From: Styela clava
Taxonomy: Eukaryota; Chordata; Ascidiacea; Stolidobranchia; Styelidae
DNA length: 64,000 bases
Direction: 5' to 3'
NCBI RefSeq assembly: GCF_964204865.1
Contig: NC_135257.1
Span: 12,112,151-12,176,150, forward strand
Positions 47,501-60,000 of the stretch are shown here, piece by piece (position 1 is the stretch's first letter; every line of letters starts with the position of its first letter). The notes under the pieces were generated by a model that saw only the letters and a program-made list of their open reading frames with translations, did not search any database and was not told the DNA's origin. The position numbers were made by a program, and so were the translations under genes.

Positions 47501-50500
47501 TTTTGGTCGACGGGCCATATTTAGTTTACTAATAATTGCGCGGGCCACTTAACATGGTAATTATGTTCTAGTTTTGCTGCACTGACCAAAAGTTAATGAA
47601 AAAACAAACAAAACCCTCGCACCAAACTTTCTCAATAATAAGAACAATAAAAAAATGAAGATACAGTAAAGTCAACAAATTTTTTTTCTACACGTAGACA
47701 TTTTAGTGTGAAGTTTGGCACTGCTTTTCGCTAACAAGTTTGTCAATATTCGCTGTAAAGGACGATGCAGCAATGCGAAGCGAATTTTCCATGTGACTGT
47801 CAGAAATTAGTGATCTCACAGGGGATTTGACATGGTTTGACACGTGCTGCCGAATTATGCCCAAGTGTGTAAGCTACTATTTATGTATCGATATCTTTCA
47901 GTTGGTGATGGCACGCATGGCCCGTTTGAAGGGCTAGCAGAGCGCATTTCAAGAAAATGAACAACTTGTTTGTATCAAATCTTCATATTAACCACATCAC
48001 TCAAAAAATAGAAGTTTTACTCAATTTATACTATTTTATTTCGAAAATACAGCGCGGGCCACATGTGACCCGCGGGCCACGGGTTGGACGACCCTGGCTC
48101 AGATGTAGTGGTCTGTATACACCGCGGGTAAATAAATAAACCTTTGATACTAACGCTTCATCGTTTTGTATTGAATGGTAATCAAGGATTAAATCGTGAT
48201 TTCGTCACGATAGAAAACACAAATAGAGCTGAGTAATATATTTATGGGATTTATAAGTTAAGGAAGCAGATGCATTTTTATTCTGTGATTTTAGTTTTGT
48301 GCGATTAATAGCCTAGCCCTAGTCCATGGCACTTGAACCGCAAACATGTTTTATCCATTTTTCAATCAGTGAACGTACCGAGCAGACAAAAAATTATGCC
48401 AAATTGTTTTTCCAATAATTGTCTCATAGCTGCTTCCTGCTCGTACCGATCTGAACTGTTTCAATTTAATGTCGATAGGTGTTTACTAACATGTAAGCAA
48501 AACACGGGTATACTTTAGTTCGGTATACTTATACCGGTTTAATTTAGTAGTTCTCGGCACTTCCGTGGTCTTCGGTAACTTAACACAGTAAGCATATCCT
48601 TTTTCTCAGACTTCTGAGTGAGTGCGCGTCACATTGCTTCGAGAAAATTTTACAATATAAATTCATATGCATCAGGATTGCGACCTTGACAGGCACTGTA
48701 TTTATGTAAACAATAAAACCACTGATCGGTCCTAAAGCTCACCTGAACTCAAAGCCAACGCTGGTGCGTATATCATAATACCAATGTACATAATGTTTTG
48801 TATTAGGAATATAAATGTAGATAGAAGTCTTGTAGCTCGATTGAATCGCATTTCTATGTACTGTAATAAAAATGAATTACTTTTATTTGAACGAGAATGA
48901 CGTATTTTAAAATGTATGCCGTAAAATGTTCAGGTAGCTACATCAGTGATCAGGGCTCGTCTTCATTGAACTAGATTATCATCACATATCTTTGTAATTG
49001 TCCAAAAACTTTAACCGCCGTCTATATCGCAGCCCAATAGACTTCTATGTGGGAGGCCATTTCAAATGGTGATTTGGACCAATCCACCTCTACCATTAAC
49101 TGTTATGCAGATAAATTCTCAAGACAGAACGACTACAAACTTAATAAAAGCATAAGGAGAACAACAATATATTGGAGAACTAAATAGTGAAACGGATATG
49201 AAAAATTTGTAGGGTAGAAAGATTTTTTTTCTTTGGGATTGATCGGTGAATTCTAACAACAGAACGCGACAACGAATAAACGTTTAGACTTTAGACTTTT
49301 TAGTATTATAGAAAGTGATGGATATAGCTTGGGTGGCCAATCTAAAGTAGAAAGTAATAGGGCAGCACAATGGTAATAACTGATATATATAAACACTTCA
49401 ATACTATAATTTGATAAAAATGGTTAAACAAACCTCAAAAGCACTTGTTATTTCCAACCTATAAAACACTGGGATATATATTTCTGCTACGACTGGAGCG
49501 ACCCAGACGACAGCAACGATCACCCTGTAATAGTAAAATTAGTAGTTTTTACTGTAGCAAAAAAATACAACTAAATAAGTTGTTATGTCTGTTCGGTGAT
49601 TATGGCAACGCGAAATTTTTACCTAAACCGGCGAATTTATAGTCTCTTCCTTTTACACACGCAATTTTAGAATCATGCGTAAAAATATTACTTTTATATA
49701 TATATATATATAATATAATGTGTAGGTAGAATTCTGTCAAGCAAAGCCGTAGCAGAAACTTAATTTTGGTATAAACTTTTCGTGGATAACTACAGTGATG
49801 TTCGATCATCTTTATACCTCTGATATACCAAATTAGTTGGGCAAAAACAATTGAAGACATGGCGGTTACGCACATTTGCGTCTCGGTATTTTTTAAACAA
49901 GGATGCGCAAATAAAATATTTCAATTAGGGGAATTGCTATGGTATCGGAAATAAACAATTTTCTTTGTGTATGCTTATTGAAATCTTTTCACGACGCGAA
50001 ATATTTTTACGAGTATTTGCGTACAAGAATAAATTTTTGATACTCACCAAACGTACATCGATCCGAAAAAGTGTATTTCTGCCGGAACTCCTAGTACTGT
50101 TACTGCAGATACAAAACTTAGGGCAAGTGAGATGGCTACTGGGAAAAAATTCATTTGCCTGTAGAACAAAATTAACAATGAAGATAAACAACTCCTGATC
50201 TTATAGAAAAACATGGCATTAGCTGGATGGTTTTGAGCCAAATTCGAGGCCAATATTCACTCAAAAGTTAGAATGTGCTAATGTTATCTTTTCCGCAATC
50301 AGCATATCAATCCAATCACCAAAAATGCAAATGATGTTTGGGAGCTTAGTATACTGATTGCAGATATATAAATTTCACTCGCACACAGTCTTTGGTCAAT
50401 TTTTTTATCTTGTGAATGGCTACATTTGTAAGAATAATTGCCTGGCGGAACACAATACTATCATTGTTCATGTTAGTACGGTCGTAGTTACCTCGCAGCA

Positions 50501-50637
50501 AGAAGATACCCTTGCACTCCTTCCTTCCCTTGTCGATCTTTGTATGCATAGTATAAGCCGATACTTGCAGACAGTGCAAGCATGACACCGAAAACAGCAT
50601 AATCAGCCGCTACAAAAGTGGCAACTTCTTCAGTCAT
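41540..50637 (-). CDS. SLC5-family sodium/monocarboxylate-type cotransporter (SMCT-like)
   Basis: Fourteen exons close in frame to 668 residues: 50492-50637, 50048-50158, 49434-49524, 48743-48860, 47023-47090, 46561-46715, 46131-46271, 44586-44715, 44336-44424, 43398-43501, 43002-43162, 42435-42750, 41971-42107, 41540-41779. LeuT-fold plasma-membrane symporters of this group (SLC5A8/A12/A6) move lactate, short-chain acids, iodide or vitamins with sodium. Family marks are [20 protein letters not shown] at the start, [20 protein letters not shown], the sodium-symporter signature [71 protein letters not shown] and [15 protein letters not shown]. The large loop before the last helix is Thr-rich with possible N-glycosylation (NVTNNYT). 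The ~80-residue C-terminal tail is longer than usual. Substrate cannot be read from sequence; closest to SMCT/SMVT by eye. Confidence 0.93.
43914..44114. mobile_element. Short hAT-type element in a transporter intron
   Basis: CAACGTTCCCTCTAAGCTGC at the left end is inverted as ...TTAGAGGGAACGTTG at the right end. The flanks CTATTGAG (43906-43913) and CTGTTGAG (44115-44122) match at 7 of 8. Only 201 bp, between the exons at 43398-43501 and 44336-44424. 'GCGCGGCGGCGCAG' and 'CCGCGCAG' words lie inside. Confidence 0.75.
45029..45204. mobile_element. MITE with ACATTTGAACCC words and a 9-bp target duplication
   Basis: The left GGTTCCATTACATTTGAGCC and right (reverse complement) GGTGACCGTACATTTGAACC ends are inverted repeats. 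The flanks ATCAATGAT at 45020-45028 and 45205-45213 are identical (9 bp). Inside, degenerate copies of 'ttgcacc' and 'tgaaccca' alternate. 176 bp. The 9-bp duplication and GG ends recall the 5.25-kb element at 20132-25381, but the terminal sequences differ. Confidence 0.7.
45224..45923. mobile_element. hAT-type element with TAGGGCTGGGAAT ends
   Basis: The left TAGGGCTGGGAATTTCAGGG and right (reverse complement) TAGGGCTGGGAATGGTTAAC ends share 13 bases. The flanks CTCAGGAC at 45216-45223 and 45924-45931 are identical (8 bp). The subterminal 'accgttaaccgg' and 'ggttaaccggttaacc' repeats look like binding-site clusters. 700 bp, inside the transporter intron 44716-46130. It begins only 10 bp after the target duplication of the preceding MITE. 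Confidence 0.88.
47485..48096. mobile_element. hAT-type element in a transporter intron
   Basis: The ends CAGGGTCGGCCAACCTTTTT and (reverse complement) CAGGGTCGTCCAACCCGTGG are inverted repeats. The flanks GCTTAGAT (47477-47484) and GCTCAGAT (48097-48104) match at 7 of 8. The subterminal 'gtcgacgggccatattt' and 'cgcgggccacatgtgacccg' are typical of hAT elements. 612 bp, between exons at 47023-47090 and 48743-48860. Confidence 0.82.
49240..49310 (+). repeat. LINE-like tail in a transporter intron
   Basis: 'gacaacgaataaacgtttag' followed by repeated 'actttagact' units resembles a non-LTR retrotransposon 3' end with a short tandem tail, like the one at 19190-19806. No coding part is seen. Confidence 0.3.
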
Positions 50638-53600
50638 AATTATAAGATTACTAAATTCACCACAAAAAAAACCCAACTAGAATAGAGTAAAGTATAAATA
50701 TTTTTGAAATACGAAGTAATCGGGGCCCAAAAATGATTGATTTATTCATCTTCAGGTTACGGAGTTGAAATGAAACATCAGAGACCATTATTTCAACCAC
50801 TTTTCTATTATTTCGTTAATAAATATCTTTAGTCCAGCGGTGCACTCTACAAATAAAAATATTTGTTGAATTTGGTCTTGTCCGCCTTATTTAAGATAAT
50901 TACGTTTCTTTATTTTGGATAATTACGTTAAATTCACGTATTTTCAAAGTGTTGTTTCAAAAAAACATACTTTCGTCTTACTATGTGCGATTTGCAACTT
51001 ATTGTTAGCTAGTTATTTTTTAGGTGAGGCGAGACTTGACAAATTCTGAAAAGGGGGCGCGGCTTAAAAAGCTTGTAAACTACTGCTCTACTCATTGGCC
51101 AACGTTATTTCGCACTTATACATATGGGAAATATTAGCCAATGTTAAGTGTGAAATGATTGGAACGCTCATGGTTTTTCGAGTCAACTGTTTATTTGATA
51201 AATTGTTCTCATTTATCTGTAATTACGTGGAATTTCAGCAAAATGTTCGTTCATTATTGCCCAAGGAGGTGTATCCCATAATCGGTAAAGAATCCAATCT
51301 TCTCGTTTCTGACCCCAGCCAATCAAAAAAGCATAAAATTATTAGCTCGCATAAATTTCGTAACACAATATCTCTGAATAGTTTGTCGTTTCTATATTCA
51401 TCAAGTAGCGTGGCGTGAGATATTGAGTTTCCTCATGTTTGTCAAGCTGTATATTTTTTTCATCCAAGCTGTTAAACTTCTATATTATTTCATGAACATA
51501 ATTCAGTGGTACGCGCTGTTTAATAAAAGCTTCCTCCGGGTTACCTGAAAGGATTACCCACCATTGCCTACTGTTTGTCATACGATTGAGATTGAGGTAT
51601 GCTCACAATCTCATTTCATACATTTTCATCACATCTTTCAGTCGTGTAAAAGTAGCAACACTATATCGAGAAATGCGTTGTTCATAGCTGAACATGAAAG
51701 AAAATAGTCTCTGATGTTCACACAGATTTGTCTCTCATATATTATTATCATTCTCAAGTCCAGTCTACTAAGCAGCGGGCTGACCGACTTCTCTGCCAAC
51801 TAGAATTAATTTAGAATGGCTGGTTGGAATAATCGTATCCTGACGATGATGATGTAGCACGTTTTATATTTTTCTGATAAGAAATATGCCAAATCGTATC
51901 GAAATTCGCTTCGTCATATTTTTGATTTCGTCAATACAAGGAAATCCGGCTTAATCTACTAAAGCAAGTATCAAAATAATATCTTCTGTTTTTATTGTAC
52001 GTCATCTACATTGTTTAAAACATTGGCGTCTCTCTACCCCATTTGCCTATCTCTTTCTCGCAAATGCTCGGTACACGAACAACACCTCGTTTTTGTGTGC
52101 GATGTTGGTTCAAAGTATTTTGATTGATAACTTTTACGATCGCTACTGTTCATTTTCGCACTTTTTGTGCGATTATATAAACCCAGTTTACAATAATCCG
52201 GGAATGTTGAACGAAAACCCTCCAGGTCGATGAACCTAAGTTTTAAATGATAAAATTTCGGCTAGGCGACAAGCGTGGAAGATGGATGGAAAGCACTTCA
52301 GATGGTGACTCATTCATCTACAAGTTTATCCATTTTACTTCTAATTTTTGTTGCAATTGATGTGTAGATTTTCAAATTTCATGAGCTAATCGCCGCGTTA
52401 TGATTAGTTTTTGGGTATATCGGGTAAAAATTTCGTGACTTTAAATAATCGTGACTTTATATCCGTTTCAGAAGTGTGTGTACCAATATGGAGGTAACTA
52501 ATTATGTTCGCCCATACTTTACATCAAGTTGTGTAAAGGGACTGAAGCCTATGAGCAGGGCATTTATTGGCTGTCACAGGCAGTCTCCGAACTCGTAACA
52601 GAACTGAAATAATTAAAATCGGAATATAATTATAGCCTAATCTGGTACCCAACTATTTTAGTTTTTTTATCGGAATATGATGAAAAATTGGTGGCAGTGT
52701 AAACTTAAACAAATTTTTGCAACGAATAAATTTCGAAAAGTTGATGATCGCGTCGGGTTCTAGTCTGAGTCTTTTCTAGACAGTATGAAAATCAGTCAAT
52801 GCAAGGGTTCGATGACATGGAAAGAAAATTTGTTATGCGCTATCGTGAATTCCAAACAAACAATTTCAGGTGAAATAATTTAATGATATTGATGCTTTTG
52901 AATTCGGTAGGCTATACAAACGTCATAGAATTATATTTTGGTGACATATGCAATTTTTTATTACTTACGCGAATTGAAAGCAATAAAAGGCGTCGCACGG
53001 TAGCTAAATTAAACAATTGTAAACTTAATATTATATTGTGAACATCAAAAAGCATATCGTTTTGTCCACCTGAGCAGATATTCACCGTTTTTGAAGTTTT
53101 TAATCAAGACCGTTTATACTACTATAATATTATAACAATTATATTGTCATAGATAAGGGTGCTGTGTAATTCACGCTAAAATTGACCGCAAGGGCTTGCT
53201 TCATAAGCCTGCTTTGCTTGGTCAATTTTTTGCGGTAGTTCGTTTTATCGATAATCTCGTATCATGCTTGATATTCATATGCTTAGCATTTCTATCAGTG
53301 CTGCACATTTATTATTTACAAACACAAACGTTTTAGCAGCTAGAAGCCGAAAAACATCTAACGCTGTATGTCGACGAATATAGTAGTAATTTTATTGATT
53401 TGGGCAATAATAGCTTTTATGCTTCAAATACATTTAAGAGTTGCAGATGTTTTTGCAATAGCGTGGTAAATTCTGGTAACGGAGTTTTATGCAGTTTGCA
53501 CAACCTATTTTACTAACTTCGTCAAAGTGTTTCTTGTAATTTTATTCATCAATAGAGGGATGCCCTTTATCTCACCTCACTTAAAACACACTCTCCCTCT

Positions 53601-54054
53601 CTTAATCAAATATATTAAGGGAAATCAACAAATATTACTTTTATTCATTCCATAACACGAATGAAAGACATTTAAATAAAGAAAAGGCTTCAGTTTTCAA
53701 AATATATTTATTCTTGAGTCCTATTTCGACTATAATGTTTTCGATCACGTTGTTAATACTTTATTCATTTATTGTATGGCTACAGAACATAGAAACCAAA
53801 GCTGATTCGTACTCCAGTTACCACTTCGGTGATATAAGGCTATTACGGTTGAGCACAATTTTGATCAGAAATCAGCATTAAATCTGATGTCTGCATATTA
53901 ACATTAATACTATTTAGTTTATTGGGTATCAAAATTTTAAATAAATAAAAGTGTCTTTGAAAAAGTAGTCTGGTTACATCTATTAATGAGATAGCAAATA
54001 AATAATGCGAAAGCACAATTTAAAAAAAAAACGATGCGTCAGATAAAGTTGAAA
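50638..54054. other. Gap between transporter and receptor genes, no gene recognised
   Basis: This holds the transporter 5' flank, a small hAT-type element (50835-51085), a decayed piece of the GGTACTCC MITE family near 52475-52550 ('gtgtgtaccaatatggaggt', 'cgcccatactttacatc') and the receptor 3' UTR. A plus frame of 107 codons at 51095-51418 is not recognised and has no splice support. The receptor's likely AATAAA (TTTATT on plus) is at about 53918-53923. Confidence 0.45.
50835..51085. mobile_element. Probable short hAT-type element
   Basis: The left end CAGCGGTGCACTCTACAAAT and the right end, reverse-complemented, CAGTAGTTTACAAGCTTTTT are only partly alike. 'gggggcgcggcttaaaaagc' near the right end resembles other hAT ends. 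The flanks CTTTAGTC and CTCTACTC agree at 6 of 8. Weaker than the other calls. Confidence 0.45.
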
Positions 54055-57000
54055 TTACGTAGGGTAATAGGCTGTGGTTGTTTTCAGGAAGAATCCTAGA
54101 GTTCCGAACGTAAATACACCAAGATATATCCAAAACAGAAGTCGATCGACAACCAGAGCAACATATGCCCAATCATCACATGCCTGAAATAAATATGGAA
54201 GAGAATAAAAGAACTGTTTAACTTTACTGTTATTCGAAGAGTGTGGCGGAAAGTAATCACACAAACAGCAGAGAACATTATCTTATGGCGGACGATGTTT
54301 CAGTTGCCACAAATTTTATAAATGAACTAAATAAACACGAAAACTATCAATATATCAACAGATATAATTTTGGTACTCCTGAAGTATGTGCACCAAGATG
54401 GCGCACAACCTAAACATAGTATGTGTACCAGGTTAGGGTTATCAGGTTGTGCGCCATCTGGTGCACATACTTCTGGAGCGCCATAATTTTTACTACAAGT
54501 ACATAAACAGCGTTTCAGCTTAAAATACATTACAGTGAACAGGAATCAGAAACATCTGGGTTTTTAGAGCGCGATTCACATACTTACAAGTTATTCACAA
54601 GTTACGAACTGGCTATGAAACTACTTTATGTTGCAAGTAAATAAGATGAAAATTATCAACTAAACAAACCTGTTCTTCGAATTGATCCTTTTGTATTGAT
54701 GACGAGACGTATTTAATATTAGTAACAAGACATTGTAAGTGATATGGTAATGGTGTCATGGCTGCAGGTATCGATGACACGTCAACCTTGCCATCTGGCG
54801 TTGAATTGACGTCAATGAATCCAGTGGCATTTTGCACGTGCCTTGCTTTGAATCCGTAACGTCTTGCCTGAACAAGATATAATACCTATCACTATAGCGT
54901 TATATTAGGTTTTATTTTAAAGGGCTTTCTGAAGTATTCCTACGAAACATGTCGACAATCAGTACAAAAATGGCCTACATATGAGTAGTGTGCAAATTCT
55001 GGTATCAGGTAAAAGGATATCAAAGGCACCGAAGGTCCGTTGCAATAGCAAAGTTGACACAATTTTTAAACAAAATTTCACTCCAAATTACCTGCTTGTC
55101 AAATAAAACTTCACTGGGTGCTTGTAGTACATTACGATCAAGGATATCTTTCACATGTTTTTCTGTTCTTGAGCCTCTGGTTGGTTCTAAAATTTTGTAA
55201 TATCGTACAATTTATCACACTTGTTACTTATGTAACCATACTTGAGTAATTATACAATAAAATGTAGTAAATGTTGGTCAATGGGTCATTTCACATGGGC
55301 CTACAACTTGTTACATCTCTGACAACTACCCCATTTGTATAGTTTTGTGTTAATTACAGCCAGCGCGCCGACAGTGACTTCCCAAGGCTATGGACCAAAC
55401 CAAAGATTTGTGTAAGCCAAATAGATGCAGATAAACCTGTAATGTACCGAATTTTCAAGTCTGAATTGCTTTTCCTAATTTTTCGTTTTCCTAACTTGGG
55501 TTTTTGGATTGACCACTTTAAACGAGGCTTAATCACAAGATCTCTAGTTGCGATATATTATGAGACCAACATGCTTACTAGTAAATTATGCCACTTACTT
55601 TTTACGGCATCTTGTGCTTGTGGCGGTCTTTCAACATAAAGAATGGGAGCAAGAAAATCCATAAAAAATGTCTTCACCCACTTTGGCATTAAATGAGTTC
55701 TTGATGAGCGGTAATGGATGTTACAGACAATTACACTGAAATACATATAAAGTTTTAATATTATTGAGCAGGTAACTCGCCGTACTATTCCATATTGAAA
55801 TTATAATATATATACCTGAATATTACGCAACAAATAACCAAAGTCATTGTAAATAGAAGGTAACCAGCAATTAGAGGAACTGATAAAGATGTTTCTGGCA
55901 TTCGTTGAGCAATCAGAAAAAGGAAAACAGTTTCGCCAAGTAGAACAGAAATGGAAAGTGTCATCTTTTCACCTTCAAAGAATTAATATAGTTGAAACAA
56001 GAGAGCTATGCTCAAATATATGGACACGTAGCGCCACCCAGTGGCAATAATTTTGATGACGTCATAGCGAAAAAAAAGTAATATCCTTCTGGAAAAAAAA
56101 TTTATCTTCAACCACTGAAAATATCAAAGCAACTGGTCCAGTATTCGAAGAGAAAAGCGATTTTTTAAAAATGGAGACGGAGACAAATAACAATAACAAC
56201 AAAATTTTGAAACGATCGTTATGGCCACTAAACGTGTCCAATAATATGGAATAAAAACAATTTGAAATGTATCGGTTAGTAATAATATCATAGGAATATG
56301 CATAAAAATGTGCTTGTATAACTTAATCATTTGGATACGATGTGGTTCTCACAAACGCTAGCAAAGCGGTTATAACAACCCATAATTAAAAACACGAAAA
56401 GTAAGTGTGCAATTCGCCAAAAAATAACTTTGCTTCACAAGGCTGAATTGCAAGAGGTCTGAGAAGGAATAACTCTTGTACAGATTAAATTGCACACAAC
56501 TTTTCAATTATTTCCATATGCTGATGAACGATTTCATGAACGAAGTCATTGGACCTCCGGATAATATTAGCAATATTTAGTTACATTTGAAAAGAAATAG
56601 AAATATAACTTACATGAAACAGATGGGAGAAAAAACACGAAACACGAAATGAGAGTCATTAGAATGCAAGGCACTATCAAGTTCATTACATAGAACTGCG
56701 GTCTTCTTTGCATGATAAAATAAAATCTCATCGTTTGAAATTCAGCTCCATCGCGATAAGATGAATGAATTTTTATTGGCTTTTGTATCAAATCCCACTC
56801 GCCATTTGGCTGAAATGCTGGATACGTGTAATAAAAAAAAATTGAAAACATGCAAGCTGTGGAATACGATACATAAGAATAAAATTTGCAGTATATTCAA
56901 GATTGATTGCACAAGTGAGTAATTGAGACTATTGATTGTGAGAGCGTAGTATAGTTCCAAGTCAAAATAATCTAACGAATCTTTTCTCTCCCTTCTTTGC

Positions 57001-60000
57001 CCTGATATAAATGCACTATTCCTCTACGAAAAACATTGAATGCACAATATATAGTTTTAACTCAATTTAAGTAGGGATTTTTATGGCGCGGCGGTGTGGC
57101 TCAACGGGTTAAGCGTTAGGAATACGCTCGCCACCGCACCTCTAATTACTCTGCGTGGGTTCGCAAGTTCGATTCGAGAGGATTGCTGGACTCCTCGCCG
57201 TCGTTGGGTGGTTCACGTAACCGCTGGTCGGTTACGGCTTCCTCCACCACCAAGTCTATGCTTCCGAAAACAAACAATACAGTATAAATAACTAATCCCA
57301 TACCCGACTTGGAAACGAGAGGCCGTGGTTCGCCATATGGATAAGCCGTCTTATCGGCTTTCCTCTCCCCCGGGATAAATATGTAAATCCTATCCTATTT
57401 ATTATTCACCTGCTGGATCGACCCATATCTCATCGCCATAAGCAAATTCCAATTCAATCTCAGATTTATCATACGTTGTTAGTCGAAAATCCATTGTACA
57501 GTTTTGCCAGTCAAACGGGAATAAAGCAACCTGAACAAAAATGGGATGTATTACGATAAAAGAGAAGCTGTATTAGCCTAGCCTACTGGAAATCTAATGA
57601 AGGTATCTTATGTATTTTTCCAGGCATTGTAGGTACATATGCATTCAGTGGCGGCTTCGCATGACTTGTTAAGTTATGAAATGCTTCTTAAAAAAATTCC
57701 TCATTTTTTTGCAAATATTTTACCGTAGACAGGTTTAAGAAACTAGAATTACCGAAGCCTTCTCTCAACTTACTTCAATGATTCAGGCTGTTTGGTTGCA
57801 AAGGTATGTTTTATGTTATGTTTTTTTCTATCTAAACAAGAAATACCTCTATACTGCATGAACTCTTATACAATGCGGGCGGTAGCCATTCCACAAATCC
57901 ATCACTGTGAATCAGGGTATCAACTCTCAGTGAAACGTCAAATTCTCCATCTTTGCTAAAAGTTTTTTCAACAAACAAACTGAAGTTAAAATTCCTACAG
58001 TATAATCGAGAAACTAAATTACGGACATTAAATTTTATAATGAACCCCAATAAAAAGACTTCAAGATAAAAAAAGATTGATTCAAAGAGTGACCTTTTAG
58101 AAATTGTCATTCTGCACGATCGACATCTGACAGTAACGACAAAAATGAGTTTCATTTCACTACTGTTAATTTCCCTAAACTTTTATTGATGCTTTGTTCG
58201 AATTTGCATTATCCAATTTACCCCGTAAACATTGATTTGTTAAATTAATGCAGTAGCTTACAACCATCCACGTTGAACGCATCTTAATTCAGTCTATATA
58301 GTATTTGGAAATATTTTGACTTCGATTTCGGATTTAATAGGTTTTGCCGTTTCACGGCGATACAATAATAAATTGGCGAAAATGACATGGAAAAATCGCA
58401 TACCTATTGCCTAAGATAATTCTAGGTGTCCATATGTCATCAGCTGGCAGTCTATGAATGTGTATTCCACCAAAATCGGATTTATTCCAAGTCAAACGAA
58501 AATCATTCCATTCGTGTGTCATGTATACGGAAGTAGAAAGTTCTTCATCTTTTTCATTCTAAACAATAAAGAAGATTACTACATTTCACGAAGATAACTT
58601 ATTATTATTTTCATTTTCAGTGATGTGTTCATCAATCGCTCATTAACAAATAAATACGTAAATGTATTTATTACAATTTTCAATAAGCAATTAGTAACCG
58701 AGTGATATAGAAAAGCATAGAAATTGCGGGAAGTGATGAAGACGAAATTCGATATGGGATTGGCAACACCACATTGGAATGGAGAATTGTATCTTCCGAA
58801 TGAGTTGGTAATTAACCTTCATGCACGAAATATTAATTTAAGTATGAATTCAACTTTCAAATCTCACCCAAACCATTGGCCTACAATTTTATACTATCCT
58901 AAACCGCAAAATACCCTTTAGGCAATGTGCCTCAAAGCCGTTGTTTGCACGTAATATTTACACTAAAAAGTACTGTTCTATTATAAACACAAGTCTTTTT
59001 TACTGAGAAGGTTATCTATATACTTCTGTAAATTTATTCCATAATTGCAAGTAGAAGTATCAAAACGTTTCTTACCACGCTAATAATTTGAGATAACGTC
59101 ATACCCAGTCGAACTTTAGTGGCATTTTCTCTCATTCCGTACGGACGAATCTAGAACAAAATAATCACGATATTCTAGTAAGATCAAATGATTGATATTT
59201 TGCAAGTACAAGTACAAATGAAAAATCAGTAACTGGTATTAATATATATATATATATGAATATTCATTCAATGCGACTTGTACCCCGAACATTTTTTTAG
59301 GTGTTACGTCGTCACTTTACTTATTATGATAGAGTAGCCTACTTTACTAATCACGCGTTGATAATGCGTCTCACGTCATAGGCTACCTACGCCGTACAGT
59401 TTTTTGAGATAACCTTATCACAAGTATATAATACTGTTTTCAGATTTGTATCTCTTGTTGTGCTCGAATAAAGGGTTTATATGACTGAAACTAGTTGATT
59501 GAAAGGCAGGTTACGTACGTAAGGAACACGTCGAGGATGCTGATTGATACTTTAAGAAGAAACTTGGTATCAACATGAGATGCTCAAATATATGAATGAA
59601 GAGGTCAAATGCTAAATAAATGTACTGGGTATTTCCATGTTTACAAATAAAATAGCGAATTTTCCGATGAAATATCGGTCCATGGTATTCAGATAAAATA
59701 ACAGCCTTCTACCGGTTCCATCAATATGTATGTACTGAAAATCAATTAGTGCATCAGTTGCAAAGATGAACGATTTTTTTCTCGACAACAAAGCCATTTT
59801 ATTTTGGAAGAGACCTTTTCATTGGAGAATGGCATTTCCACACCTTTCCCGCAAAACTCAATACTCTTGAATATACATCATTCTTAACATGCTTCAAATA
59901 AACAAATCATCGTGGGGAGTAGCAATTTTTTTCAAACCCCGTGGGAGATCATTATAAGCGGATTGCTGGAGTCCTCGCCGTCTCATGTAACCGCTACTAT

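Noticed and set aside
56567-56613. Extension of the receptor exon past 56614 in the open frame
   Set aside because: The donor GTAAGT at 56608-56613 joins in phase to the next exon to give SVSCEKMTLS, as receptors require.
56810-56817. Alternative acceptor at 56810 for the same receptor exon
   Set aside because: It breaks the reading frame with the preceding exon. The acceptor giving 56817 as first base restores ...[12 protein letters not shown].
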